The notes under the pieces are model-generated. The model was given only the letters and a program-made list of their open reading frames with translations. It did no database searches and was not told where the DNA came from. Shown here piece after piece: positions 26,049-35,210 of a stretch of 64,000 nucleotides of DNA; the stretch's first letter is position 1; every line of letters begins with the position of its first letter. The position numbers and the translations under genes were made by a program. The stretch comes from JAWKWH01 sp965204295. Its GTDB lineage: Bacteria; Pseudomonadota; Alphaproteobacteria; Rhizobiales; Rhizobiaceae. The DNA lies in NCBI GenBank assembly GCA_965204295.1, contig OZ241973.1, positions 1,674,001 through 1,738,000 of the forward strand. Reading direction: 5' to 3'.

Positions 26049-27583
26049 GCGATCTCGTCATCGGTATCGATTCCTCGACAACAGCAACCAAGGCCATCGC
26101 GTGGAGCGCCGATGGCGCGGCGGGTGCCGAGGGACGCGCGAACATTCCGATGACGAGTCCGCAGCCGAATTGGTACGAACAGAACCCCGACGATTGGTGG
26201 AGTTCGACACGCGCCGCGCTGCAACGGGTAACAAAATCGGTCGACCCTGCCCGAATCAAGGCGGTGGCGGTCAGTAACCAGCGCGAAACCCTTGGCGCGT
26301 TCAGACACAACGGGGAAGCGACCTACCCCGCCACGGTCTGGCTTGATGAGCGCAGCCGCTGCACCTATGAGCAGCTTGGGAATGAATTGGGCGCCGACCC
26401 GGACGGCGTTCCGGCCCAGCACCGCATTTGCGGCAAGCCAGTGGACGTCATTCCGGCGGTCACGCGCATCCACTGGATGCTCAAGGAAGCTCCCGAAGCG
26501 CATGCGGCGACTGAGATATTCTCCGATGTGCATGGCTATCTCACCTTCCGGCTGACCGGCAACTGGGCGACAAGCTGGACCAGCGCCGATCCAACCGGAT
26601 TGTTTGACATGGTCGCCAAGCGCTGGTCGCCCGAGATCATGGCTGCCGCCGGCATCGACGAAACCAGGCTGCCAGTGTCTTCAAAGCCGGGAACGGTTCT
26701 CGGAGGCGTTAGTCGAGCCGCCGCTGATGCAACCGGCCTGTTGCCAGACACGCCGGTGGTAGCCGGCGGCGGCGACGGACAACTGGCCGGCCTCGGCTGC
26801 GCCGCCCTGGATCCGGAAATCGCCTATCTGAACATCGGCACAGCAATCGTGTCAGGCATTCACGGCAGTGAATATCGCAATTCCCTGTCGTGGCGGACCA
26901 TGGGCAGCCCGACCGGCAACGGCTATTACTATGAAGCTTGCCTGCGCAGCGGCACTTTCACCATAAACTGGTTCCTCGACACGGTCTGCGCTGGCGACAC
27001 GAGATCGCCCGCCGAAATGCTGCAACAACTGGAACAGGACAGTGCATCCGTTCCAATCGGATCGCTCGGCCTGTTGGTGCTACCCTACTGGCAGGGAGTC
27101 ATGTCTCCATATTGGGACAATACCGCGCGCGGAGCCTATATTGGCCTGTCGGGCGCGCACACGCGAGCACATCTGTTCCGGTCCCTTATGGAAGGTATCG
27201 CGCTTGAAACGCGGCTTTGCACGTCCGCTGCCGAAGAAACACTCGGACAACCGGTTGAAAGATTTGTCGCCATTGGCGGTGGCGCTGCTTCTGACATCTG
27301 GCGTCAGATCTTCGCTGACGTCACCGGAAAAACTGTCGCCCGCTCCGCCACGGTCGAGGCCTCATCGCTCGGAGCGGCCATGTGTGCCGCAATAGCGGCG
27401 GAATGGTTTGGCAACTTTGCCGAAGCAGCGGACGCCATGTCAGGCAATGTCGTGGCTGTGTCCGAACCTCAGCCCGGGGCAGTCGAGCGATACGGCGAAC
27501 TCTTCGACCTTTACCGGCAGGTCTACGAACGGTTGAAACCGCTCTATGCCCACCTCGATTACTTCGCAGGAACCGTCGGCTGA
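26045..27583 (+). CDS. FGGY-family carbohydrate kinase, xylulokinase-like
   Basis: 512 residues, the typical FGGY length. The N-terminal motif is GIDSSTTATKAIAW; SNQRETLG and ATVWLDERS mark the sugar-binding lobe; FVAIGGGAASDIWRQIFAD is the C-terminal signature region. It is the third distinct FGGY kinase in 27 kb. The start overlaps the HAD stop. It is the last gene of the second module; a decayed IS5-like stretch follows. Xylulokinase is the nearest general name, but the neighbours do not include a xylose isomerase, so the true substrate may be another ketose or polyol. Confidence 0.84.
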   Translation: MSDLVIGIDSSTTATKAIAWSADGAAGAEGRANIPMTSPQPNWYEQNPDDWWSSTRAALQRVTKSVDPARIKAVAVSNQRETLGAFRHNGEATYPATVWLDERSRCTYEQLGNELGADPDGVPAQHRICGKPVDVIPAVTRIHWMLKEAPEAHAATEIFSDVHGYLTFRLTGNWATSWTSADPTGLFDMVAKRWSPEIMAAAGIDETRLPVSSKPGTVLGGVSRAAADATGLLPDTPVVAGGGDGQLAGLGCAALDPEIAYLNIGTAIVSGIHGSEYRNSLSWRTMGSPTGNGYYYEACLRSGTFTINWFLDTVCAGDTRSPAEMLQQLEQDSASVPIGSLGLLVLPYWQGVMSPYWDNTARGAYIGLSGAHTRAHLFRSLMEGIALETRLCTSAAEETLGQPVERFVAIGGGAASDIWRQIFADVTGKTVARSATVEASSLGAAMCAAIAAEWFGNFAEAADAMSGNVVAVSEPQPGAVERYGELFDLYRQVYERLKPLYAHLDYFAGTVG

Positions 27584-27889
27584 GCCTCGGTGTGCGCTTC
27601 TCATACAGGAGTAGGTACATGACCCGAGTCACAGTCGTCGGCACCGTCTTTTGCCTTCCCCTGTAGAACAACGGCATGACGATTGACCTTGTCGGGATAC
27701 ATCTCGACCGCCAACTTGCGTCCTCGCACTCGGTGGCCAGCGCCTCAAAGAGGGCCCTGCCAACCCCCACGCTCACCCCAGCGGACGTAACGATTATAAA
27801 CAGTTGTGTGGGGGCCGTATCGCTCAGGCGGGTCGCGCCATGGCGCGACCGTGTGCAAGATGTAAAAGATGCCGTTCAGCTTGGCTTGT

Positions 27890-28093
27890 GGAAGCCGAGG
27901 CCAAGCCCCACCGCGCAAGAACCGCAAGATACAACTCCAATACGACACCGAACTCTACAAAACCGGAAACATCGTCGAGCGCATGTTCAACCGCATCAAA
28001 GACCGGCGGCAGATCTCCCTGCGCACATTTCGATGCCCAGAAACATTCCTGCCAGCCGCACACATCGCAGCAACCGTCATATGGTTCTTATGA
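27890..28093 (+). pseudogene. IS5-family transposase, C-terminal remnant
   Basis: About 65 codons ending TAA-free at the TGA of 28091-28093 keep the C-terminal signature of IS5-group transposases: PPRKNRKIQLQYD, then a changed NIVERMFNRIKDRR and a hydrophobic IAATVIWFL end. The N-terminal part of the enzyme cannot be found in any frame upstream; 27584-27889 shows no recognisable gene. This is an old, degraded insertion at the downstream border of the polyol locus. Confidence 0.7.
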
Positions 28094-28449
28094 GCCTACA
28101 CCCTAGTTCCGCGGTCAACGCGACGTTGGCGTTAACCGCATTGGACAAAGGTTGACCCTGCGGCGGTGTGCGCCTGCGGGAATTTGTTGATTTGTACAGC
28201 AATTTGTTGTATGCAAGGGTGGCCTGCCAACAACAGATATCCAACGAACTGCGCTGGAGTACTGATGATCGAAGGGCGGTGGAAATCCGGAACCGGGCGG
28301 TTTTTCCGGAGATTCTTTGGCTGGAACGGCGTCCGGGGCGCATAGCCTCCGGTCTGACACACGATGGCGGATGTTAACCGGCTGCGTTGCGGCGGCCATA
28401 AGGTGCTGCGGCCTTTACCGGGCCGGGCGAAAACAGGAGTTTGGTGCGA
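28094..28449. other. Non-coding region upstream of carD
   Basis: About 350 bases without a recognisable gene. An imperfect inverted repeat with 9-bp arms GGTCAACGC (28113-28121) and GCGTTAACC (28129-28137), one mismatch, follows the transposase remnant and may be its end or a hairpin. The carD promoter should lie here, and an AGGAG ribosome site precedes its ATG. Confidence 0.4.
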
Positions 28450-29025
28450 ATGACAACCCAGCAGAAGAAAGCGATCCGGCGTCAGGGCTTCAAGACCGGC
28501 GAATCCATTGTGTATCCGGCGCATGGCGTCGGGCAGATCGTCGCGATTGAAAACCAGGAGGTTGCCGGCCACAAGCTGGAACTGTTCGTGATTGATTTCT
28601 TGAAGGACAAGATGCGCCTCAAGGTGCCGGTCGCAAAGGCGACATCGATTGGAATGCGCAAACTGTCGCGGACCGACTATGTCGACCGCGCCTTGCGCGT
28701 GGTCCAGGGCCGGGCCCGCATCAAGCGTACGATGTGGTCTCGCCGGGCGCAGGAATACGACGCGAAGATCAACTCGGGCGATCTTATTTCCATTGCCGAA
28801 GTCGTTCGGGATCTTTTTCGCGCGGACAATCAACCGGAACGGTCATATTCCGAGCGTCAGCTTTATGAAGCGGCTCTCGATCGGATGGCGCGCGAGGTCG
28901 CCGCAGTGAACAAGTTGTCGGAGACCGAGGCGGTTCACCTGATTGAAGCCAATCTCAACAAAGGTCCGCGCGGCAAGGCGAAAACCGACAATGAGGGCGA
29001 TACGGCCCGGGAAAAAGCCGCATGA
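28450..29025 (+). CDS. carD: CarD family transcriptional regulator
   Basis: 191 residues from ATG 28450 (MTTQQKK), the standard start in Rhizobiales; a TTG nine bases upstream is in frame but less likely. The N-terminal RNA-polymerase interaction domain is GFKTGESIVYPAHGVGQIVAIE. The rest is the helical DNA-binding CarD_C region (SRRAQEYDAKINSGDLISIAEVVRDL). The basic C-terminal tail is common. CarD binds the RNA polymerase beta subunit and stabilises open complexes at rRNA and other promoters. It is a single transcription unit, ended by a clear terminator. Confidence 0.92.
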   Translation: MTTQQKKAIRRQGFKTGESIVYPAHGVGQIVAIENQEVAGHKLELFVIDFLKDKMRLKVPVAKATSIGMRKLSRTDYVDRALRVVQGRARIKRTMWSRRAQEYDAKINSGDLISIAEVVRDLFRADNQPERSYSERQLYEAALDRMAREVAAVNKLSETEAVHLIEANLNKGPRGKAKTDNEGDTAREKAA

Positions 29026-29053
29026 GCGGATGACCGTTGACCTGAATTCGAAA

Positions 29054-29078
29054 ACCCGGCCTCAAGGCCGGGTCTTTT
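29054..29078 (+). terminator. Rho-independent terminator after carD
   Basis: Perfect 9-bp stem ACCCGGCCT / AGGCCGGGT with a two-base gap (effectively a four-base loop), followed by CTTTT, 29 bases after the carD stop. It faces the convergent nfu gene. Confidence 0.85.
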
Positions 29079-29281
29079 CGGTTTGAATGACGATCGGCGA
29101 ACCACCGCTCCTGACTGTCAAGCGCCGCATCCGGCGATCGGGCGAAGAACGGGTTACGGCATTTCAGGGCGCGCCAACGGGATGCGTTGCCGGCGCGCCG
29201 CAGGCCGGCGGGGCATGGCGCTGCCCGACGATGTCGCCGTCGCCGCCAAAAATTCGTCGATTGATCGCACCATGGCGTATG

Positions 29282-29851
29282 CTACAAAATCTGCTCGACC
29301 TCACGCACTTCCGGCACGAAGTGACGAAGCAGATTCTGAATTCCATGCTTGAGCGTCGCGGTCGATGACGGGCAGCCGGCGCAGGCGCCGCGCATATGAA
29401 GAAACACCGTGCCGTTTTCGAAGCCGCGAAAGGTTATGTCGCCGCCATCCTGCGCGACCGCCGGACGAACACGCGTATCCAGCAGTTCCTTGATCGTCAG
29501 CACGATTTCCTCATCCGCCTCGTCATAAAATTCTTCCCCGTCGGACATAGGCACGTCCGCGGCGCCGGTCGCCATCAACGGTGCATTCGACATGAAGTGC
29601 TCCATGATGAAGCCAAGAATCGCCGGTTTGAGGTGCTGCCATTCGCCGCCCACTTTGGTAACCGTGATGAAATCGTAGCCGAAAAACACGCCCGATACCC
29701 CGGAGACACCAAACAGCCTCCCGGCCAGTGGAGACGATGCGGTCGCGGTCTCGGCATCTCTGAAATCGGCGGTTCCTTCTTCCAGAACCACACGGCCGGG
29801 CAGAAATTTCAGGGTTTCCGGATTGGGCGTGGCTTCGGTCTGGATAAACAT
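29282..29851 (-). CDS. Nfu-type Fe-S cluster scaffold/carrier
   Basis: 189 residues from the ATG at 29851 (MFIQTEATPNPETLKFLPG), which matches the family start; an in-frame upstream Met at 29890 is not expected. The N-terminal Nfu_N domain is followed by a NifU C-terminal domain with the cluster-binding CAGC (MRGACAGCPSS). It delivers Fe-S clusters to apoproteins in the cytoplasm. It lies downstream of the USP gene on the same strand, an arrangement common in Rhizobiales. The 29087-29281 stretch after carD has no convincing gene. Confidence 0.9.
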   Translation of the reverse strand: MFIQTEATPNPETLKFLPGRVVLEEGTADFRDAETATASSPLAGRLFGVSGVSGVFFGYDFITVTKVGGEWQHLKPAILGFIMEHFMSNAPLMATGAADVPMSDGEEFYDEADEEIVLTIKELLDTRVRPAVAQDGGDITFRGFENGTVFLHMRGACAGCPSSTATLKHGIQNLLRHFVPEVREVEQIL

Positions 29852-29965
29852 GGAGAACCTCGCGTGAAACTGTTCTTTAGAATAATTCAAAACCGGCAGT
29901 CGGCAAAATAGGCCGGTCGCGTCAGGGATTCAACCCGCGCCGGTCGCATTTGAAGATCGCTCGCT

Positions 29966-30457
29966 CTAGGAGAGGCTGTCGATATCCTCGTCAGACAGGT
30001 TTTGCGGCACAACGGTAACCGGTATGGGAAATGCGGCATTTTTACCCGCAATTGACGAAACCAGCGGTCCGGGGCCTTCCTTCGCCGCGCCGGCGGCCAG
30101 AACCAGAATCACGATATCCTGATCGTCTTCGATCAGGCCATGAATTTCCTCCACCGGCGTTCCCTCGCGCACGACACATTCGGCTTCGATTCCAACCGAC
30201 TCGCGCACTATTTCAGCAAACCCGGCCAGCGCGGCCTCCGCGCTGGCGTTCGATTCCTCGCGCATGATCTGCTCGACGCCGAGCCAATGTTGAAAATCAC
30301 CCGGTTCGATGATGTAGAGCAACACCAGCGTTCCACCGGTGCGCTCCGCCCGCCTGGCCGCATAGGCGACGGCCCGTTCGCATTCGGGCGTCTCGTCGAT
30401 CACGCAGAGAAACTTGCGCCTGTGGCCGGCTTCGCGGCTCAGTCGTTTCGATACCAT
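29966..30457 (-). CDS. Universal stress protein (UspA family)
   Basis: 163-residue single Usp domain. It starts with a short basic leader and the strand KFLCVIDETPECERAVAYAARRA, and ends with a region where the ATP-binding GxxG...G(S/T) motif appears modified (VLAAGAAKEGPGPLVS). The degeneracy may mean that it does not bind ATP in the standard way. It sits between trpS and nfu as in related genomes. Confidence 0.85.
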   Translation of the reverse strand: MVSKRLSREAGHRRKFLCVIDETPECERAVAYAARRAERTGGTLVLLYIIEPGDFQHWLGVEQIMREESNASAEAALAGFAEIVRESVGIEAECVVREGTPVEEIHGLIEDDQDIVILVLAAGAAKEGPGPLVSSIAGKNAAFPIPVTVVPQNLSDEDIDSLS

Positions 30458-30535
30458 TCAACGATCCCGGTTGGTCCTCGCCCGCAATCTGCCATCTGTC
30501 AGTGCACCGGGCAAGCGCAATCCGCGGGTGTCCCG

Positions 30536-31600
30536 TCAGCCTGACAACAGCCCGACTATTTCGCGGACATCCTTCATCGTGGCCTCCGCGATTTCGCCGG
30601 CGCGCTCGCCTCCGGACTTCAAAACGCCATCAATATAACTCCGGTCCGCCGAGATGCGACGCATCTCTGCCGCCATGGGAGCAAGCTTGTCGACGGCCAA
30701 TTCCGCCAAGACCGGTTTGAAATCTGAGAACTGCTTGCCGGCGAATTCGGAAATCGCCGTACGCGGTTCGACACTTTGCAAAGCCGCGTAGATTCCGATC
30801 AGGTTTTCCGCCTCCGGGCGGTCCTTTAGTTCATCCGGCGATTCCGGCAGCGGCGCGGGGTCGGTCTTCGCCTTGCGTATCTTTCGCGCGATCGTATCCG
30901 CATCATCCGTCAGATTGATGCGCGATAAATCCGAGGGGTCGGATTTCGACATTTTCTTCGCGCCGTCGCGAAGGCTCATCACCTTGGTCGCCAGGCCCTC
31001 GATCAATGGTTCGGTCAGCGGAAAATAGCCGTCCACCTTCTCGTCGCCGACCGTCATTCCGACGCCGAGACCGAGAGCGGCGATGTGCGGGGAAAAATCA
31101 TTGTTGAACTTCTGCGCAATATCGCGCGTCAGTTCCAGATGCTGTTTCTGGTCGTCGCCGACCGGCACATGCGTGGCCCGGTAAAGCAGAATATCAGCGG
31201 CCATCAGATTGGGATAACTGAACAATCCGACCGATGCGTTTTCGCGGTCCCTGCCGGCCTTTTCCTTGAACTGGGTCATGCGGTTGAGCCAGCCCATGCG
31301 GGCGACGCAGTTGAAAATCCAGGCGAGTTCGGCGTGTTGGCGCACGCGGCTCTGATTGAAAATTATGTGCGTGTCCGGGTTAATTCCCGCGGCGATGAAG
31401 GCGGCGACGATTTCGCGCGTCTGTGCGCCGAGATCGGGTTGCACCAGCGTGTCGGTGATCGCATGCAAATCGACCACGCAATAAACGCAGTTGTGACTTT
31501 CCTGCAGCGCGACGAATTTCCTGATGGCGCCCAGATAGTTGCCGAGATGGAGATTCCCGGTCGGCTGAACGCCGGAAAAGACGAGTGGTTTGAAGCTCAT
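30536..31600 (-). CDS. trpS: Tryptophanyl-tRNA synthetase
   Basis: 354-residue class I aminoacyl-tRNA synthetase. The HIGH-type motif is HLGN in GVQPTGNLHLGNYLGA, and the KMSKS motif is present in KKMSKSDPSDLSRI. Length and motifs are standard. It charges tRNA-Trp. It is normally next to murJ in Rhizobiales; here an MscS gene and a membrane ferredoxin gene lie between them. Confidence 0.95.
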   Translation of the reverse strand: MSFKPLVFSGVQPTGNLHLGNYLGAIRKFVALQESHNCVYCVVDLHAITDTLVQPDLGAQTREIVAAFIAAGINPDTHIIFNQSRVRQHAELAWIFNCVARMGWLNRMTQFKEKAGRDRENASVGLFSYPNLMAADILLYRATHVPVGDDQKQHLELTRDIAQKFNNDFSPHIAALGLGVGMTVGDEKVDGYFPLTEPLIEGLATKVMSLRDGAKKMSKSDPSDLSRINLTDDADTIARKIRKAKTDPAPLPESPDELKDRPEAENLIGIYAALQSVEPRTAISEFAGKQFSDFKPVLAELAVDKLAPMAAEMRRISADRSYIDGVLKSGGERAGEIAEATMKDVREIVGLLSG

Positions 31601-31704
31601 AAGTTTGATTTCCGAAGCTGGTGGAGGGCCTTGCAGGGTCGTTCTCGGACTCTGCGGCGCGCCTTATGGACGAGCCCGCTCCATCGCGCAAGACCGGATG
31701 CGGC

Positions 31705-34026
31705 TCAGGGTTCGTCGGGCGCCGGCTGCGGCGGTCCCGGCGGCGCCTCGACCGCATGCTGTGCGGCGCCGGTGACCGCCCTCACCTCCTCCTCCGACAA
31801 AGGCCGGTTGCTCTCGACTTTCACCTTCACGTCGCGCTGGGCGAAGCTTATTCCGTTCTTTTCGAATTCGTCGCGCAATTTCTGGTAGGTGTCCCGTCTG
31901 ATCAGCCATTGCGAACCCGGTCGCGCCATGAATTTGACGCCGACCACCATGTTGAATTCCTCCATGCGGCGCACACCTTGCGATTTCAGCGTCTGCAGGA
32001 TGTGGTGACCGTATCCTTCGTGCCCGGCAAGTTCAGCCCCGACGCGTTTGACGATCTTCTTGACCAGTCTGAGATCGGTATCGAACGGAACCCGGAATTC
32101 GAGTTTCATGATCACCCAGTCCCGCATGTGATTGGTAACCGATTTCAGTTCTCCGAACGGGATGGTGTGAACCGCGCCGCGGTGATGGCGCACGCGCAGC
32201 GACCTCAGCGACATCGATTCGACGGTCCCGCGCAGATTGTTCTCCATTTCGATGTATTCGCCGACCCGGAAGGCGTCGTCGAGCAGGAAGAAAATGCCGG
32301 ATACCACGTCCTTGACCAGCGCCTGTGCGCCGAAACCGATGGCGATGCCGACCACACCGGCGCCTGCCAGCAGCGGCGCAATATCGACGCCGACCGACGA
32401 CAATACGGTGAGCACGACGATCACGGCGATGGTGACCATCAGGAACATCCGGAAGATCGGCAGCAGCGTCGCCATGCGGGCTTCCGGTCCCGGCGCCATC
32501 CCGTCATTTGACGGACCGTAGTCGGCAAGCTGCCTGTTGATCGCGGTTTTGGCCCATGTCCAGACAAGATCGGCGATCAGCAGGGTGATCAACACATTGA
32601 CGCCGATTCGGAAAATATGTCCGCCTGCCGTCGATGAATCGGACAGGGACAACAATCCGACGCCCCATGCGGCGGCCATGGCCGCCATGGCAAGCAGGAT
32701 AAGCGCGATACGGGCCAGCCGCGTCACGATCAGCCGCTGCACGCCATACCGGCTGGTGTCGACTTCGATAATAGGACCGTCGCCGACGGGCGGGCCGTCC
32801 TCCGCCATCGATACGACGGCCGTTTTCTCCTCCCCGCCTTCGTCCTCGGCTTCGCGCGCCGCGCGTTCTTCGGCGATTGCCTCCGCTTGATCATAGAGAT
32901 TTCCGATCACGACCCGCGATGTTTTTGTAGCGGGAAACAACAGTCCGAGGATAATGGCCGACCACATCAGTTCACGCGCGCCGATCAGCCAAAGCAGAAA
33001 CACGACACCGACCGATACCGTATGGACAATCGGCGTTTGCCGCGAAGGCCGGGAAGGGTGAAACTCTTCCGGATCATCGGCCAGCGGCAGTCTCAACCGC
33101 CAGATCATCGCGATAATCGTGGTCGCCAGCAACGTGGCCGCGATCACCGGAATGACGGTGACCGCCGGGACCAGTTCCTCTTCGAAGCCCGTGTTGACTC
33201 CGAGCCTGCGAAGCCCGTCCCAGATCACGATGCCAACCGCTCCGATCAGGGTTGCGCCAACCACATAACGGGCCGCACGGCGCGCCCTTCTGTTTCCCAA
33301 CGGCACCAGACGCAAATCCGGAGCGCCCGGTGCCAGAACGAACGCGATCAACATTCCGATCAACCGGAAACCAACCGCCGACAGAAGCAATGTTATGACC
33401 ATTTCGCGGGTGAGCGTCGGCCAGTCGAACATCAAGAACGCGCCGGCGCTTCCCGCCGCAAAGATGGCGAGACCTGCAAAATGCAACGATATTCCGGCAC
33501 CCGCCCTAGTGACGCGTTGCGCTATCGAGCCCGGCGCGCCGTGGGTTATCCGCAGTTGCAAGGGACGGGCATATTGATGGTACAGCCACTCCAGGCCCCC
33601 GCCGATAAACAGGAAAATCAGCACATAGGTCAGCGCCCGCAAGGCATCCCCCTGATCGAGGCCCGATTCCCAGGCTTCCGACGCAGCGGGCGATATGGTT
33701 CCGATCGCTGCGAAGCCGCTGGTCAGCGAAGCCACGCGGGCTTCCATGCGGGACACAACGACCGAGATTTCACGCCTCAACGACCAATCGGTTCCGGTTG
33801 CAACGTCCTGTTTTTCAAGGCTCTGTCGCAGTTCTTCCATGACGGCCGGATTGCCGAGCAGTCGAAGAAGCTCCTGAATGTCCCGGGGACTCGCCGAAGC
33901 CGATGTCCCGGCGGCGCCTGACGCGCCGGGCAACAAGGCCGGATTCTTGATTTGCGCGCCGGCCGGCGGAGCGGAGAGAAGGAGCGCAAACAAAATCGCG
34001 CCCGCAAACGCACGAAACGGCCTCAC
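31705..34026 (-). CDS. Large MscS-family mechanosensitive channel
   Basis: 773 residues. A cleavable signal peptide (about 1-25, ending PPAGAQ) and a periplasmic region are followed by some ten hydrophobic segments. The MscS pore helix and beta domain lie around 560-640 (DVVSGIFFLLDDAFRVGEYI, then GTVESMSLRSLRVRHHRGAVHTIPFG). A C-terminal domain and an acidic Pro-rich tail end the protein. It should release solutes on hypo-osmotic shock, or serve as an extended MscM-type channel. The start codon overlaps the stop of the upstream ferredoxin-type gene by four bases, so the two are co-translated. Confidence 0.88.
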   Translation of the reverse strand: MRPFRAFAGAILFALLLSAPPAGAQIKNPALLPGASGAAGTSASASPRDIQELLRLLGNPAVMEELRQSLEKQDVATGTDWSLRREISVVVSRMEARVASLTSGFAAIGTISPAASEAWESGLDQGDALRALTYVLIFLFIGGGLEWLYHQYARPLQLRITHGAPGSIAQRVTRAGAGISLHFAGLAIFAAGSAGAFLMFDWPTLTREMVITLLLSAVGFRLIGMLIAFVLAPGAPDLRLVPLGNRRARRAARYVVGATLIGAVGIVIWDGLRRLGVNTGFEEELVPAVTVIPVIAATLLATTIIAMIWRLRLPLADDPEEFHPSRPSRQTPIVHTVSVGVVFLLWLIGARELMWSAIILGLLFPATKTSRVVIGNLYDQAEAIAEERAAREAEDEGGEEKTAVVSMAEDGPPVGDGPIIEVDTSRYGVQRLIVTRLARIALILLAMAAMAAAWGVGLLSLSDSSTAGGHIFRIGVNVLITLLIADLVWTWAKTAINRQLADYGPSNDGMAPGPEARMATLLPIFRMFLMVTIAVIVVLTVLSSVGVDIAPLLAGAGVVGIAIGFGAQALVKDVVSGIFFLLDDAFRVGEYIEMENNLRGTVESMSLRSLRVRHHRGAVHTIPFGELKSVTNHMRDWVIMKLEFRVPFDTDLRLVKKIVKRVGAELAGHEGYGHHILQTLKSQGVRRMEEFNMVVGVKFMARPGSQWLIRRDTYQKLRDEFEKNGISFAQRDVKVKVESNRPLSEEEVRAVTGAAQHAVEAPPGPPQPAPDEP

Positions 34027-35132
34027 TCCGCCGCCTCCAGCGCACCATCTCCGACCGGCCGGTCGGCCGCGGATGTACTCCCGTCAACGTATAGGTCGGC
34101 TGGCTTGACGTGTGGTGGAAGCATGCGCGCCACATCGATTCGCCCGCCGCATATTTTCAACTGACACGCGAGGCGGACATCATCGCCGGCACCGATACGC
34201 TTCAGGGTCTTTTGCTCTTCGTCGGTCGGGTCCGACAATGGTTCAGACGAACCGATGACCTTGACGCGGCAGGTGCCGCACCGGCCACGACCGCCGCAAA
34301 GGGCTGCGTGGGGAATGTCGTTGACGGTCGCCGATTCCAGCAAGGTCAGACCATTCTCGCCAGTGTAGGACGGCTGCCCCGCGTAATGCACCCTCGTAGC
34401 GCCGTCATGCCCCATCAGGCGCCACCATCGGGCAGCCAGAACGATCGCGGTGGTCGCAAGGAAAAGACCGATCAACCAGAACTTGATCGTGTTCAGGTCG
34501 GCTAGGATTTCATCGATTGTCGGACCGCCTTCCGGCGGTTGGGCGTAAACGACTTCCACCTCACCCGACATCACCTGCTTGCCGCCTTCCACATAACCGA
34601 GCATGGCCAGCACCGGCAACGCGACGGCGATTGGATAACACAGCAGAGAAACGCGCCGCCACCAGGGTTGCAGGCGCAGCCAGATGAACAGGCCGATGCA
34701 ACCATGAATCCAGGTTGCGGCCAGCAATATAACCTGTCTGAGGCCTTCGAGCGGCTGATAGTGCCAGAACAGCAGCAGCACGCCGGGAAAGTTCTGCGGC
34801 AGATCGAAAAAATCACGTACCACAACCGTGCCCACGATATGCGGAATCATCAGCGGAACGAGGATCAGACTTGAAACGATCTGCACGATGTCGTTGCGGG
34901 TCATATTGAAGGTGTTGCGACGATATATCGCCCGAAATCCGAGCGCCATGTGCACAATCAGCGAGATCAGCAACAACGGCCCGCCCAACGGGTTCTGCCA
35001 GGGCCCCAGCAGCCATGGCTGCATCTGCTCCATCAACGCGACGGACGACAGGCCCATGGCGATGTTGGCCAGATGCATGGCCACGAAGGCGAACAGGATC
35101 AATCCGGTAATTATGCGAAATCGTTTCGCCAT
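34023..35132 (-). CDS. Membrane protein with cytochrome-b-like spans and a C-terminal 2Fe-2S ferredoxin domain
   Basis: 369 residues from ATG 35132. About six membrane helices (residues 1-215) with spaced His residues resemble the diheme, succinate-dehydrogenase-like module of rhizobial CyaC-type adenylate cyclases. A short spacer is followed by a plant-type 2Fe-2S domain with Cys in CGGRGRCGTCRV and a distal Cys in LACQLKI. The cyclase catalytic domain that follows in CyaC relatives is absent. It may be a redox sensor or electron-transfer partner. The four-base overlap with the MscS gene is unusual and suggests a functional link. Confidence 0.75.
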   Translation of the reverse strand: MAKRFRIITGLILFAFVAMHLANIAMGLSSVALMEQMQPWLLGPWQNPLGGPLLLISLIVHMALGFRAIYRRNTFNMTRNDIVQIVSSLILVPLMIPHIVGTVVVRDFFDLPQNFPGVLLLFWHYQPLEGLRQVILLAATWIHGCIGLFIWLRLQPWWRRVSLLCYPIAVALPVLAMLGYVEGGKQVMSGEVEVVYAQPPEGGPTIDEILADLNTIKFWLIGLFLATTAIVLAARWWRLMGHDGATRVHYAGQPSYTGENGLTLLESATVNDIPHAALCGGRGRCGTCRVKVIGSSEPLSDPTDEEQKTLKRIGAGDDVRLACQLKICGGRIDVARMLPPHVKPADLYVDGSTSAADRPVGDGALEAAE

Positions 35133-35210
35133 GGCCAGTTTCCTATAAGGCAAATTTGCTTCATTAGGCCAAAAAAGCAATCCGGATTGCATATCTCCCG
35201 GCGATTTTTG

